Shown here in pieces: positions 18,098 through 25,528 of a DNA stretch of 45,388 nucleotides. The DNA is taken from the NCBI GenBank assembly GCA_023445445.1, contig JAEXLD010000115.1:1-45388 (forward strand). Reading direction: 5' to 3'. Made by a program: the position numbers and the translations under genes. The stretch comes from Bacillota bacterium (lineage in GTDB: Bacteria > Bacillota > Clostridia > Clostridiales > Clostridiaceae). Below the pieces are notes generated by a model. That model was not told the origin of the DNA and ran no database searches. It saw only the letters and a program-made list of their open reading frames with translations. Each line of letters starts with the position of its first letter. Within the stretch, counting starts at the first letter, position 1.

Positions 18098-18126
18098 TTG
18101 ACAATTACAAATATTTACAATATAAT
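18098..18126 (+). promoter_or_regulatory. Consensus promoter of modABC
   Basis: Exact TTGACA (18098-18103), exactly 17 bases, exact TATAAT (18121-18126). A promoter this strong implies that expression is held down by a repressor when molybdate is sufficient. Confidence 0.8.
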
Positions 18127-18143
18127 TAGAATTGTTTATTTTA

Positions 18144-18173
18144 GTTCTGTTTTGTTCTGTTTTATTAGGTTTT
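18144..18173 (+). promoter_or_regulatory. Tandem 10-base direct repeats, candidate mod operator
   Basis: GTTCTGTTTT occurs twice back to back (18144-18153, 18154-18163), followed by a looser third unit ATTAGGTTTT (18164-18173). The phase is one helical turn. The array begins about 11 bases after the predicted transcription start of modABC, a position where a bound protein would block initiation or early elongation. The divergent HTH-TOBE protein is the obvious candidate. Confidence 0.5.
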
Positions 18174-18205
18174 GTTAAGAAAAATATATGTAAGGAGATT
18201 ATACA

Positions 18206-18991
18206 ATGAAAAGAAAATCAGTTTTATTTTTAACTTTAGGCTTATTAGTAACTTTATTTACTGGTTGTACATCTAAGGAAAGTACAAAGGATTTAAAGGA
18301 AACTACTATTACTATTGCTGCAGCAGCAAGTTTGAAAAACTGTATAGATGATGAATTAATTCCAATGTTTAATGATAAATATCCTAATATTAAGGTTCAA
18401 GGAACTTATGATAGTTCAGGGAAGTTACAATCTCAAATTGAAGAAGGTGCTGAAATAGATGTATTTATATCAGCAGCTAAAAAGCAAATGAATGAATTAA
18501 ATGAAAAAGGATTAATTGAAGAGAACTCCATAGTAGAGTTATTAGATAATAAGGTTGTACTTATTGTACCAAAAGGAAGTACTAAAGAAATTAAGTCTTT
18601 TAATGATATATTAAAATCTGATAAAATAGCAATAGGAGATCCAGCGAGTGTACCTGCTGGACAATATGCAAAGGAATTATTTGAAAATCTTAAAATTTGG
18701 GATGAGGTTTCTAAAAAGTCAAGCTTAGGAACTAATGTAACAGAAGTTCTAAACTGGGTATCAGAAGGTAGTGCTGACTCTGGGGTGGTTTATTCTACCG
18801 ATGCAACTTCAAATGATAAAGTAGAAGTAGTTTTAGAAGCTCCTGAAGGAAGTGTATCTAAAGTAATTTATCCAATAGGAATAATTAAAGCATCTAAGAA
18901 TAAAGTTGAATCAAAAAACTTTACTGACTTCTTGCAATCAGATGAAGCAATAAAGGTTTTTGAGGCTTATGGATTTTCATCTAATAAATAG
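18206..18991 (+). CDS. modA: Molybdate-binding lipoprotein
   Basis: A 261-residue substrate-binding lipoprotein. The signal peptide ends in LFTGC with lipidated Cys21. The mature domain shows the ModA pattern: ITIAAAASLKNCIDD, YDSSGKLQSQIEEGAEIDVFISAA, and DPASVPAGQYAKE. The Ser of AAASL and of the DSSGKL segment are those that contact molybdate in known ModA structures. It delivers molybdate (or tungstate) to ModB. GGAG lies 8 bases before the ATG. First gene of modABC; the next starts 9 bases later. Confidence 0.95.
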   Translation: MKRKSVLFLTLGLLVTLFTGCTSKESTKDLKETTITIAAAASLKNCIDDELIPMFNDKYPNIKVQGTYDSSGKLQSQIEEGAEIDVFISAAKKQMNELNEKGLIEENSIVELLDNKVVLIVPKGSTKEIKSFNDILKSDKIAIGDPASVPAGQYAKELFENLKIWDEVSKKSSLGTNVTEVLNWVSEGSADSGVVYSTDATSNDKVEVVLEAPEGSVSKVIYPIGIIKASKNKVESKNFTDFLQSDEAIKVFEAYGFSSNK

Positions 18992-19000
18992 GAGAAAGTA

Positions 19001-19672
19001 ATGGATATATCACCAATAATAATATCTTTAAAAACCGCATTAATTTCAATGATATTCACATTTTTATTAGGGCTTTTTATTGCAAAGCTTGTAGTAAATT
19101 TAAAATGTGAAAAAGTGAAGATGATTTTAGATGGATTTTTAACCTTGCCACTAGTTTTACCTCCAACTGTTATTGGATTTTTCCTTTTAATAATTTTTGG
19201 CGTTAATAGGCCAATAGGTAAGTTCTTATTAGAATTTTTGGGAGTTAAAATAGTTTTTTCATGGTGGGCTACTGTATTAGCTTCTGTAGTTATATCTTTT
19301 CCACTTATGTATCGCTCGGCTAGAGGAGCCTTTGAGCAAATAGATGAAAATTTAATTTTAGCTGGAAGAACTCTTGGAATGTCAGAGAGAAAGATATTTT
19401 GGCGTGTTATTATGCCTAATGCTTTGCCAGGGGTTGCTTCAGGAGGAATATTAGCTTTTGCAAGAGGTCTTGGAGAATTTGGAGCAACAGCAATGATAGC
19501 TGGTAATATAGCAAATAAAACAAGGACACTTCCCTTAGCTATTTATTCTGAAGTATCAGCAGGAAATATGAATTCAGCACTAGATTATGTTTTAATAGTA
19601 ACTGTAATTTCATTTATAGTAATTATTTTAACTAATTATTTCACTATTAAAGAAAGAAAGTTTTTAAAGTAG
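19001..19672 (+). CDS. modB: Molybdate ABC transporter permease
   Basis: A 223-residue permease with about five transmembrane helices. The conserved LPLVLPPTVIGFFLL and the cytoplasmic EAA loop LAGRTLGMSERKIFWRVIMP are clear ModB features. It forms the homodimeric channel of the molybdate importer with ModA and ModC. GGAGAAAG precedes the ATG, overlapping the end region of modA. Confidence 0.95.
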   Translation: MDISPIIISLKTALISMIFTFLLGLFIAKLVVNLKCEKVKMILDGFLTLPLVLPPTVIGFFLLIIFGVNRPIGKFLLEFLGVKIVFSWWATVLASVVISFPLMYRSARGAFEQIDENLILAGRTLGMSERKIFWRVIMPNALPGVASGGILAFARGLGEFGATAMIAGNIANKTRTLPLAIYSEVSAGNMNSALDYVLIVTVISFIVIILTNYFTIKERKFLK

Positions 19673-19682
19673 GTTTAAATAA

Positions 19683-20750
19683 ATGAGTTTATTTGTGGAT
19701 ATTAAGAAAAAGTTAAAAGGATTTTCTTTAGATGTTTCTTTTGAAACAAAGGATGATTACCTTGGGCTTTTAGGAGCATCAGGCAGTGGTAAAAGTATGA
19801 CTCTTAAGTGTATTGCAGGAATTGAAACTCCTGATGAGGGCCTTATTGTTTTAAATGGAAAAGTCTTATTTGATTCTAAAAATAATATTAATTTAAAGCC
19901 ACAGGAAAGAAAGATAGGATATTTATTTCAAAATTATGCCTTATTTCCTAATATGACTGTAGAGGAAAACATAGGTATTGCTTTAAATGATTCTAAAGAA
20001 GAAAAGGCTAAAAAAGTAAATGAAATAATAAAAAGCTTTCATTTGCAAGGCCTTGAGAAAAAGTATCCAAGACAACTTTCAGGTGGACAACAGCAAAGAG
20101 TAGCAATAGCTAGATGTATTATATATAAACCAGATATTTTAATGTTAGATGAGCCTTTTTCTGCTTTAGATTCTTATTTAAAAGAAAAGCTTCAAAGAGA
20201 AGTATTAGAGCTTTTAAATTATTATCATGGAGAAGTAATTATGGTTACACATAGCAGAGATGAGGTTTATAAGTTTTGTAAAAACATTTCTATAATAGAA
20301 AATGGGAAATCAATTTTATTAGGAGATACAAAGGAAGTATTTAAAAACCCAAGGATAAAAGAAGCTGCAATTCTTACAGGTTGTAAAAATATTTCACCTT
20401 GCAGAGTTTTATCAAATAATAAGATACATGCTATAGATTGGGATATAGTTTTAGAAACAGAGCCTCTAAATAATAAAAATATTAATTATGTAGGAATTAG
20501 AGCTCATAATTTTAGTATTGTAGATAAAATCGAAAATAATTATTTAGAAAATATTATAGAATGCAAAGTAGATAAAGTAGAAGAAGAGGTTTTTGAATAT
20601 AATATATTATTTGAAAAGCAAGACTCTACCACAGGTATAATTGATAACAAAATTTTATTTAAAGTTAAAAAAGAAGATTGGGATAATAGAAGCAATAAAG
20701 ATAAACTATTCTTAAAAATTCCAAAAGAAAGCATTTTGCTTTTAGAGTAA
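19683..20750 (+). CDS. modC: Molybdate ABC transporter ATPase
   Basis: A 355-residue ATP-binding subunit. Walker A is GASGSGKS, the signature LSGGQQQR, and Walker B plus catalytic Glu LMLDEPFSALD, followed by the switch His of VTHSRDE. The length matches ModC with a C-terminal regulatory domain. Here that domain (about 235-355) is diverged: VGIRAHNFSIV resembles the start of a TOBE unit, but the rest is poorly conserved. It follows modB by 10 bases. Confidence 0.93.
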   Translation: MSLFVDIKKKLKGFSLDVSFETKDDYLGLLGASGSGKSMTLKCIAGIETPDEGLIVLNGKVLFDSKNNINLKPQERKIGYLFQNYALFPNMTVEENIGIALNDSKEEKAKKVNEIIKSFHLQGLEKKYPRQLSGGQQQRVAIARCIIYKPDILMLDEPFSALDSYLKEKLQREVLELLNYYHGEVIMVTHSRDEVYKFCKNISIIENGKSILLGDTKEVFKNPRIKEAAILTGCKNISPCRVLSNNKIHAIDWDIVLETEPLNNKNINYVGIRAHNFSIVDKIENNYLENIIECKVDKVEEEVFEYNILFEKQDSTTGIIDNKILFKVKKEDWDNRSNKDKLFLKIPKESILLLE

Positions 20751-20782
20751 ATTCTTACTTTTTAATAAATATTTTAAATATG

Positions 20783-20828
20783 AAGGGAAGTTTAGTAAAT
20801 ACAATTGTACTACACTTCCCTTTATTTT
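20783..20828. terminator. Two-way terminator between modC and amidase_6 gene
   Basis: Stem AAGGGAAGT / ACTTCCCTT with an inner AGTA/TACT pairing, then a T-rich tract. It ends just before the stop codon of the convergent amidase_6 gene. Confidence 0.8.
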
Positions 20829-21950
20829 TTAATAATGAACATGAATTAGATGGAATCTTATATTATCATTGCTCCAGCCTAAATCATAAGGAACTAAAAG
20901 TCTATTAGTATTATGGCAGGTTACTAATGGATATCCCTTAGAGTCAAAGCCTGTAACTGTTGATACATGAGTTATTCTTCCTTTCTTTTCATAAGCAACA
21001 AAATCTCCAGGCCTCATATTAAAGGCTTCCTTATAAATTTGTTGATAGGTTCCTTTAGCAATATAAGAAGCTCTGCCACTATTAACCATGTAGTTTTTAA
21101 AGCCTTGGGCATTAAGCCAAGCTTTAGTACCTTCTTTTCCACAATAATTCCATGAAGAATTTTTCTTAAAGCTTCCACTTTCATAAAGAATCTGAGAAGC
21201 AAAGTTTGCACAGTCACCACCATCTGGATTATGATCTTTATATTTTTTATTATATTTAAAGGTAAAGTTTTCATCTTCAGAAACACCACAGTACATATGA
21301 GCATAATCTATAGCCTTTTGTAATCTTTCATTAGGTGAAAAGATTGGAGCTGTTTGCTTTAATATAAAGTCTTTAATTTCTTCAGATTTTATATTATTTA
21401 AATCTAAGGAATCTGCAAAGGGATCTGTATACCACTCCTTTGTAATAATATATTTATCATCAATTTTTTTTAAATTTAAATAGTGATTAGTTCCAAGTCT
21501 AAAATGATTAATTACATCTGGCGAATCAACATAATAATAATAAAAATCTGTAGCCACATCACAAATTACTCCATAGAGATTTGCTTCTTTTTCAGCTACC
21601 TTTCTTATCTTTACAATAGATTGTATATCTTTAAATTTTACAGCTTGTTTTTCTGACCAGTTAATTAAGTACTGAGTTTTCTTAGCTTCACTTTCATAAG
21701 CCCATAAGCTTACTTTAATTTTTAAATTATAAAATCCTTTTAATAGTTCTGTATCATTAGAAACTATTGCTGCATTTCTTTGAGCAAATAAATTTTCTAT
21801 TAAATCTTTAAATTCTTTTTTTACTTCATCAGAAGAGTAATCAATTTTTGTTTTATTTGATTCATCTTCAAAAGCAAAACAATGTGAAGTAGGAATAACA
21901 TTAAATATAAGAAAAATAATTAAGGCTATATTAATTAATTTAAATTTCAC
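20829..21950 (-). CDS. Exported amidase_6 domain protein
   Basis: A 373-residue secreted protein. Residues 1-28 form a signal peptide. A middle region (about 40-210) looks like a helical and alpha+beta domain of the kind that precedes amidase_6. The C-terminal part (about 215-373) is a putative papain-like amidase domain: catalytic Cys247 in GGDCANFASQ, a His in ITHVSTVTG and the segment CHNTNRL. Such proteins are thought to act on the cell envelope, but the substrate is unknown. The start codon is GTG with AAGGGGAA upstream. It is monocistronic and divergent from the phosphoesterase operon. Confidence 0.82.
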   Translation of the reverse strand: MKFKLINIALIIFLIFNVIPTSHCFAFEDESNKTKIDYSSDEVKKEFKDLIENLFAQRNAAIVSNDTELLKGFYNLKIKVSLWAYESEAKKTQYLINWSEKQAVKFKDIQSIVKIRKVAEKEANLYGVICDVATDFYYYYVDSPDVINHFRLGTNHYLNLKKIDDKYIITKEWYTDPFADSLDLNNIKSEEIKDFILKQTAPIFSPNERLQKAIDYAHMYCGVSEDENFTFKYNKKYKDHNPDGGDCANFASQILYESGSFKKNSSWNYCGKEGTKAWLNAQGFKNYMVNSGRASYIAKGTYQQIYKEAFNMRPGDFVAYEKKGRITHVSTVTGFDSKGYPLVTCHNTNRLLVPYDLGWSNDNIRFHLIHVHY

Positions 21951-22102
21951 AAATAAACTTCCCCTTTCATAAATACTTACTTGTAGTTTGAACTAAAACT
22001 ATAAAATTTATCTATAAGTTATAAGTATTTAAATAGGATGTTTTTAGCAAATAAGTAAGATTAACCATATAATATAAATAATTAATTTAAGAGGTTATAT
22101 AA

Positions 22103-23047
22103 ATGAAAAGGTTAAATTATTTATATGATAATGCTAAAGAAGTTAAATTTAATGATGGAGATAATATGGTTTTTATTTCTGATATTCATAGAGGAGATGG
22201 AACATATTATGATTCTCTTTTGCCAAACAAAAATATATATAAAACTGCTTTAGGATATTATTTTAAGAAGGGATTTACCTATGTTGAAGTTGGAGATGGA
22301 GATGAACTTTGGAAAAATAGAAATTGTAATGATATTGCTTACATTTATAGTGATATTTTTAAAATATTAAATAAATTTAAAGAAGAAAATAGAATTTATC
22401 TTATTTATGGGAATCATGATATAATAAAAAGTAGAGAAAGTTTTTATACTACCCAATATAAAGCACTTAAAAAAGTGGGAAATAACTATGGAAAGAATTT
22501 TTTACAATTTATTAAAGACATTGATTTTTATGAAGCTATAAATTTTAAATATACTACAGTAAATGAGAAGTTTTTGGTAACTCATGGACATCAAGTAGAT
22601 TTAATGAATTCTAATTTGTGGCTTTTATCAAGGTTTCTAGTAAGATATGTATGGAAATTTTTAAATGGTATAGCAGGCTTTAATGATCCAACAAGTCCAG
22701 CTAGAAATAATAAAAAAGGAAATAAGGTAGATAGGAAATTATTAAAATGGACTAAGGATAATGGGAAAATGATACTTTGTGGACATACACATAACAGTAG
22801 GATGCCAGAAGTTAATGAGCCTCCATATTTTAATGATGGATGTTGTGTATTGCCTTATGCAATAACTGCTTTAGAAATTGAAAAAGGAAGTATTTCTTTA
22901 GTTAAGTGGAATATTGAATCCCAAGAGTCAGGGGTTTTATGGGTTAGAAGGAAGGTAATAACTGGGCCTTATAGATTAGAAAATTATCTATTGTGGGCAA
23001 GAGATGAAAGAATAAGAATGATAGAAGAGGAAAAGAAAAAGAAGTAA
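22103..23047 (+). CDS. Calcineurin-like metallophosphoesterase
   Basis: A 314-residue dimetal phosphoesterase. Motifs appear in order: DIHRGDG (about 29-35), GDGDELW, YGNHD, THGHQVD and CGHTHNS. The set is complete, so the enzyme should be active. There is no signal peptide, so it is cytoplasmic. The organisation recalls LpxH/UDP-diacylglucosamine-hydrolase-like phosphatases, but clostridia make no lipid A, so the substrate is unknown. It starts an apparent three-gene run with the M19 dipeptidase 14 bases later. Confidence 0.85.
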   Translation: MKRLNYLYDNAKEVKFNDGDNMVFISDIHRGDGTYYDSLLPNKNIYKTALGYYFKKGFTYVEVGDGDELWKNRNCNDIAYIYSDIFKILNKFKEENRIYLIYGNHDIIKSRESFYTTQYKALKKVGNNYGKNFLQFIKDIDFYEAINFKYTTVNEKFLVTHGHQVDLMNSNLWLLSRFLVRYVWKFLNGIAGFNDPTSPARNNKKGNKVDRKLLKWTKDNGKMILCGHTHNSRMPEVNEPPYFNDGCCVLPYAITALEIEKGSISLVKWNIESQESGVLWVRRKVITGPYRLENYLLWARDERIRMIEEEKKKK

Positions 23048-23061
23048 GAGGAGAAGATAAG

Positions 23062-23994
23062 ATGTATTCAATAGATTTACACTGCGATACAGCTAGCAGA
23101 TTATTATATGAAAATCTAAAATTAAAGGAAAGTATTTGTAAGGTAGACATAGAAAAATTAAAAAAGGCAAAGGCAAAAGCACAAGTATTTGCACATTTTA
23201 TAGAACTAAACATTGTTGATAATCCTTATACTGAATTTATTAATATGTATAATAATTTTATTAATGAATTAAAGGAAAATGAAGGAAGCATAGAAATTGT
23301 TAGAAACTTAAATGAGCTAGAAAGTGTTAATAATAAAGGAAAGATAGGAGCCTTTTTATCAATAGAAGAAGGTGAAGTTCTAGAAGGAAAAGTAGAGAGA
23401 GTAAAAGAACTTTATGATATGGGGATAAGGTTTATAACTTTAACATGGAATTTTAAAAATTGTATAGGATATCCTAATGCAGGATATAAATATAAAGACT
23501 ATGGATTAACTGAAAAAGGTAAAGAAATAGTATTGGAAATGGAAAAAATAGGGATAATACCTGATTGTTCTCACTTATCAGATGGTGGATTTTATGATTT
23601 AATTGATATTTGTAAGAAGCCTTTTATAGCAACTCATTCAAATGCAAGAGCAATTACAGATCATTCAAGAAATTTAACTGACGATATGATAGTTAAGCTT
23701 GCAGAAAAAGGTGGAGTTATGGGATTAAACTTCTGTGCGCCATTTTTAGGAAAAGAGAAAGTTCCTTCAATTAGTTCTATGGTTCAACATATTAAACATA
23801 CTAGAAATGTTGGAGGTATAGAGGTACTTGCTTTAGGAACAGATTTTGATGGAATAGGAAATGAAGTTGAAATTGAAAATATAGGGGAAATAGGAAGACT
23901 AAGAGATGCTTTATTAAAGGAAAGCTTCACAAATTCAGAAATTGATAAAATCTTTTATGGAAATGTAAAAAGAGTCCTTAAAGAGTGGATGTAA
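23062..23994 (+). CDS. Membrane dipeptidase family (peptidase M19)
   Basis: A 310-residue zinc dipeptidase of the renal-dipeptidase family. Metal-site landmarks are DLHCDTASRL at residues 4-13, the bridging Glu in SIEEGE, the His in DCSHLSDGGF, and ATHSNARAITDHSRNLTD; GTDFDGIG contributes the last Asp. Bacterial members hydrolyse dipeptides, often those with a D-residue at the C-terminal side. There is no signal peptide, so it acts in the cytoplasm. AGGAG stands 8 bases before the ATG. Confidence 0.92.
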   Translation: MYSIDLHCDTASRLLYENLKLKESICKVDIEKLKKAKAKAQVFAHFIELNIVDNPYTEFINMYNNFINELKENEGSIEIVRNLNELESVNNKGKIGAFLSIEEGEVLEGKVERVKELYDMGIRFITLTWNFKNCIGYPNAGYKYKDYGLTEKGKEIVLEMEKIGIIPDCSHLSDGGFYDLIDICKKPFIATHSNARAITDHSRNLTDDMIVKLAEKGGVMGLNFCAPFLGKEKVPSISSMVQHIKHTRNVGGIEVLALGTDFDGIGNEVEIENIGEIGRLRDALLKESFTNSEIDKIFYGNVKRVLKEWM

Positions 23995-24009
23995 AAGTAG
24001 GAGTGAAAA

Positions 24010-24753
24010 ATGGAGAACTTAAAAGGTAAGATAGCGCTGGTTACTGGTGCAACAAGAGGAATTGGAAAGGCTATAGCTATTGAGCTTATTAAAGAAGGAG
24101 CTACCGTAGTTTTAAATTACTCTAAAGATGATTTATCTGCAGGAGAAACATTAAAAGAAATAGAATCTTTAGGAGGCTATGCTAAGTTATATAAGGGTGA
24201 TATATCAAATTATGAAGTGTGCAAAAATATGATGGATTTTGTAATTACTACTTTTGGTAAAATAGATATATTAATAAATAATGCAGCTGTTTCCTTTAGA
24301 GGATTATTTATGGATTTTTCAGAAAGAAACATTAATAATATATTTGGAATTAATGTATTAGGAGCTATGTATTTAAGTAAGGAAGCTATACCTCATATGT
24401 TAGGTAAGGGAAAAGGAAATATAATAAATATTTCATCTATATGGGGGGAAGCAGGAGCTTCTTGTGAAGTTCTATATTCTAGTACCAAGGGAGCTATTAA
24501 TTTATTTACTAAATCATTAGCAAAGGAAATGGCACCTATGGGCATAAGAGTTAATGCTATAGCACCAGGAGTAATAGATACTGAAATGAATTCATTTTTA
24601 TCTGCTGAGGAAAGAGAAGAATTAGAAGAGGAAATACCTTATGGAAGATTTGGAAGCACTGAGGAAGTAGCTAAAATGGTAACTTTCTTATGTAGTGATA
24701 AATGTGAGTATTTAACTGGGCAAGTAATTAAAATTGATGGTGGAATGATTTAG
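24010..24753 (+). CDS. SDR-family oxidoreductase (FabG-like)
   Basis: A 247-residue classical short-chain dehydrogenase. The cofactor loop is TGATRGIGKAIA, NNAAVSF is the next motif, the catalytic Ser lies in ISSIWG, and Tyr156-x3-Lys160 complete the active site. The closing GGM motif (IDGGMI) is present. It resembles FabG-type 3-oxoacyl reductases and YmfI, but it is away from any fatty-acid gene cluster, so it may act on another carbonyl compound. AGGAG precedes the ATG. It ends the phosphoesterase, dipeptidase, SDR run. Confidence 0.9.
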   Translation: MENLKGKIALVTGATRGIGKAIAIELIKEGATVVLNYSKDDLSAGETLKEIESLGGYAKLYKGDISNYEVCKNMMDFVITTFGKIDILINNAAVSFRGLFMDFSERNINNIFGINVLGAMYLSKEAIPHMLGKGKGNIINISSIWGEAGASCEVLYSSTKGAINLFTKSLAKEMAPMGIRVNAIAPGVIDTEMNSFLSAEEREELEEEIPYGRFGSTEEVAKMVTFLCSDKCEYLTGQVIKIDGGMI

Positions 24754-24920
24754 TGCTGACGCACAATTTAAAATGAATAATGAAAAATGTAAAATTAAAG
24801 AAGAAACTCCCTTAGGAGTTTCTGAAATATATATCTTTTTAGTAATTCCTTAGGAATTACATCAATAATTCTACATTTTACATTCTACATTTTTAATTTA
24901 GGAGCTGTGTAAACAGCTCC
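24753..24920 (+). repeat. Dispersed hairpin element, copy C
   Basis: The G of the SDR stop codon TAG is the first base of the opening hairpin GTGC-TGAC-GCAC (24753-24764). AAATG and TAAAAT words follow, then two small hairpins, GAAACTCC..GGAGTTTC and GTAATTCC..GGAATTAC. The word TTACATCAATAATTCT is shared with copy A. TTTTACATTCTACATTT comes near the end, shared with the 35.4 kb fragment. It closes with GGAGCTG/CAGCTCC right against the stop codon of the convergent gene. The A/T words at the two ends are roughly inverted repeats. Confidence 0.65.
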
Positions 24921-24922
24921 TT
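24900..24922. terminator. Two-way terminator between SDR and VanZ-like genes
   Basis: Stem GGAGCTG / CAGCTCC (24901-24907 and 24914-24920) with loop TGTAAA. It is the closing hairpin of repeat copy C. Confidence 0.75.
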
Positions 24923-25337
24923 ATTTTGATATTTTACTAGGTTTTGAGTATTTCTTGTAAAGTATTTTTATTGCTTTTATAATAAATTTAATTAATAGGT
25001 AAATTAAAAATATGTAAAGAAAACCGTATAGACCGTAGGCTATATCTGCAAATTCCATATTGCCTCTATTTGTTAATTTTTGTTGAATTTCTATGGCAAA
25101 TACTATAACTATCATTACAGTTAATGTATAAATAAAGGAAATTGCAGTAATGCTATATTTTGATAATTTCTTAAATATAAGTTGAGTAAAAGCAAATATT
25201 ATAATACCTATTAAGGCCATAAAGATAAAGTGGAGTTGTTTATCGTTTAATGAATATCCTCCGATACTTACAATATCTAATACCTTGTCATGTAAATCAT
25301 TTATAAAAGCTGCGATTAATTTTAATATTTCTACCAT
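24921..25337 (-). CDS. VanZ-like small membrane protein
   Basis: A 138-residue protein with four predicted transmembrane helices. The VanZ-like fold markers are present: DKQLHFIFMALIG with Asp, Lys and His, then EIQQKLTNRGNMEFADIAYGLYG with Glu, Gln, Arg and Asp. VanZ itself gives low-level teicoplanin resistance; most family members have no known role. I place the start at 25337, preceded by GGGGGAC; the in-frame ATG upstream has no ribosome binding site. It is monocistronic. Confidence 0.7.
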   Translation of the reverse strand: MVEILKLIAAFINDLHDKVLDIVSIGGYSLNDKQLHFIFMALIGIIIFAFTQLIFKKLSKYSITAISFIYTLTVMIVIVFAIEIQQKLTNRGNMEFADIAYGLYGFLYIFLIYLLIKFIIKAIKILYKKYSKPSKISK

Positions 25338-25528
25338 ATGTTTGTCCCCCAATATCTTTTTTGTAATTATATCATAAAATAACAATAAAACTAAGTCTGT
25401 GTTATAATAGACTTATTGAGTTTAGAAAATATATAGAGTTATGGAATTGTTTAAGAAGGAAGAGTATAAATAATAGGAATTATTTTTTATATATCTATCC
25501 TTGTTATGCAGAAGAAAGGAAATAAAAT

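Noticed and set aside
17970..18200. Molybdenum cofactor riboswitch before modA
   Set aside because: No GC-rich conserved aptamer is present; the sequence is explained by a promoter and tandem repeats, and an HTH-TOBE protein is available as regulator.
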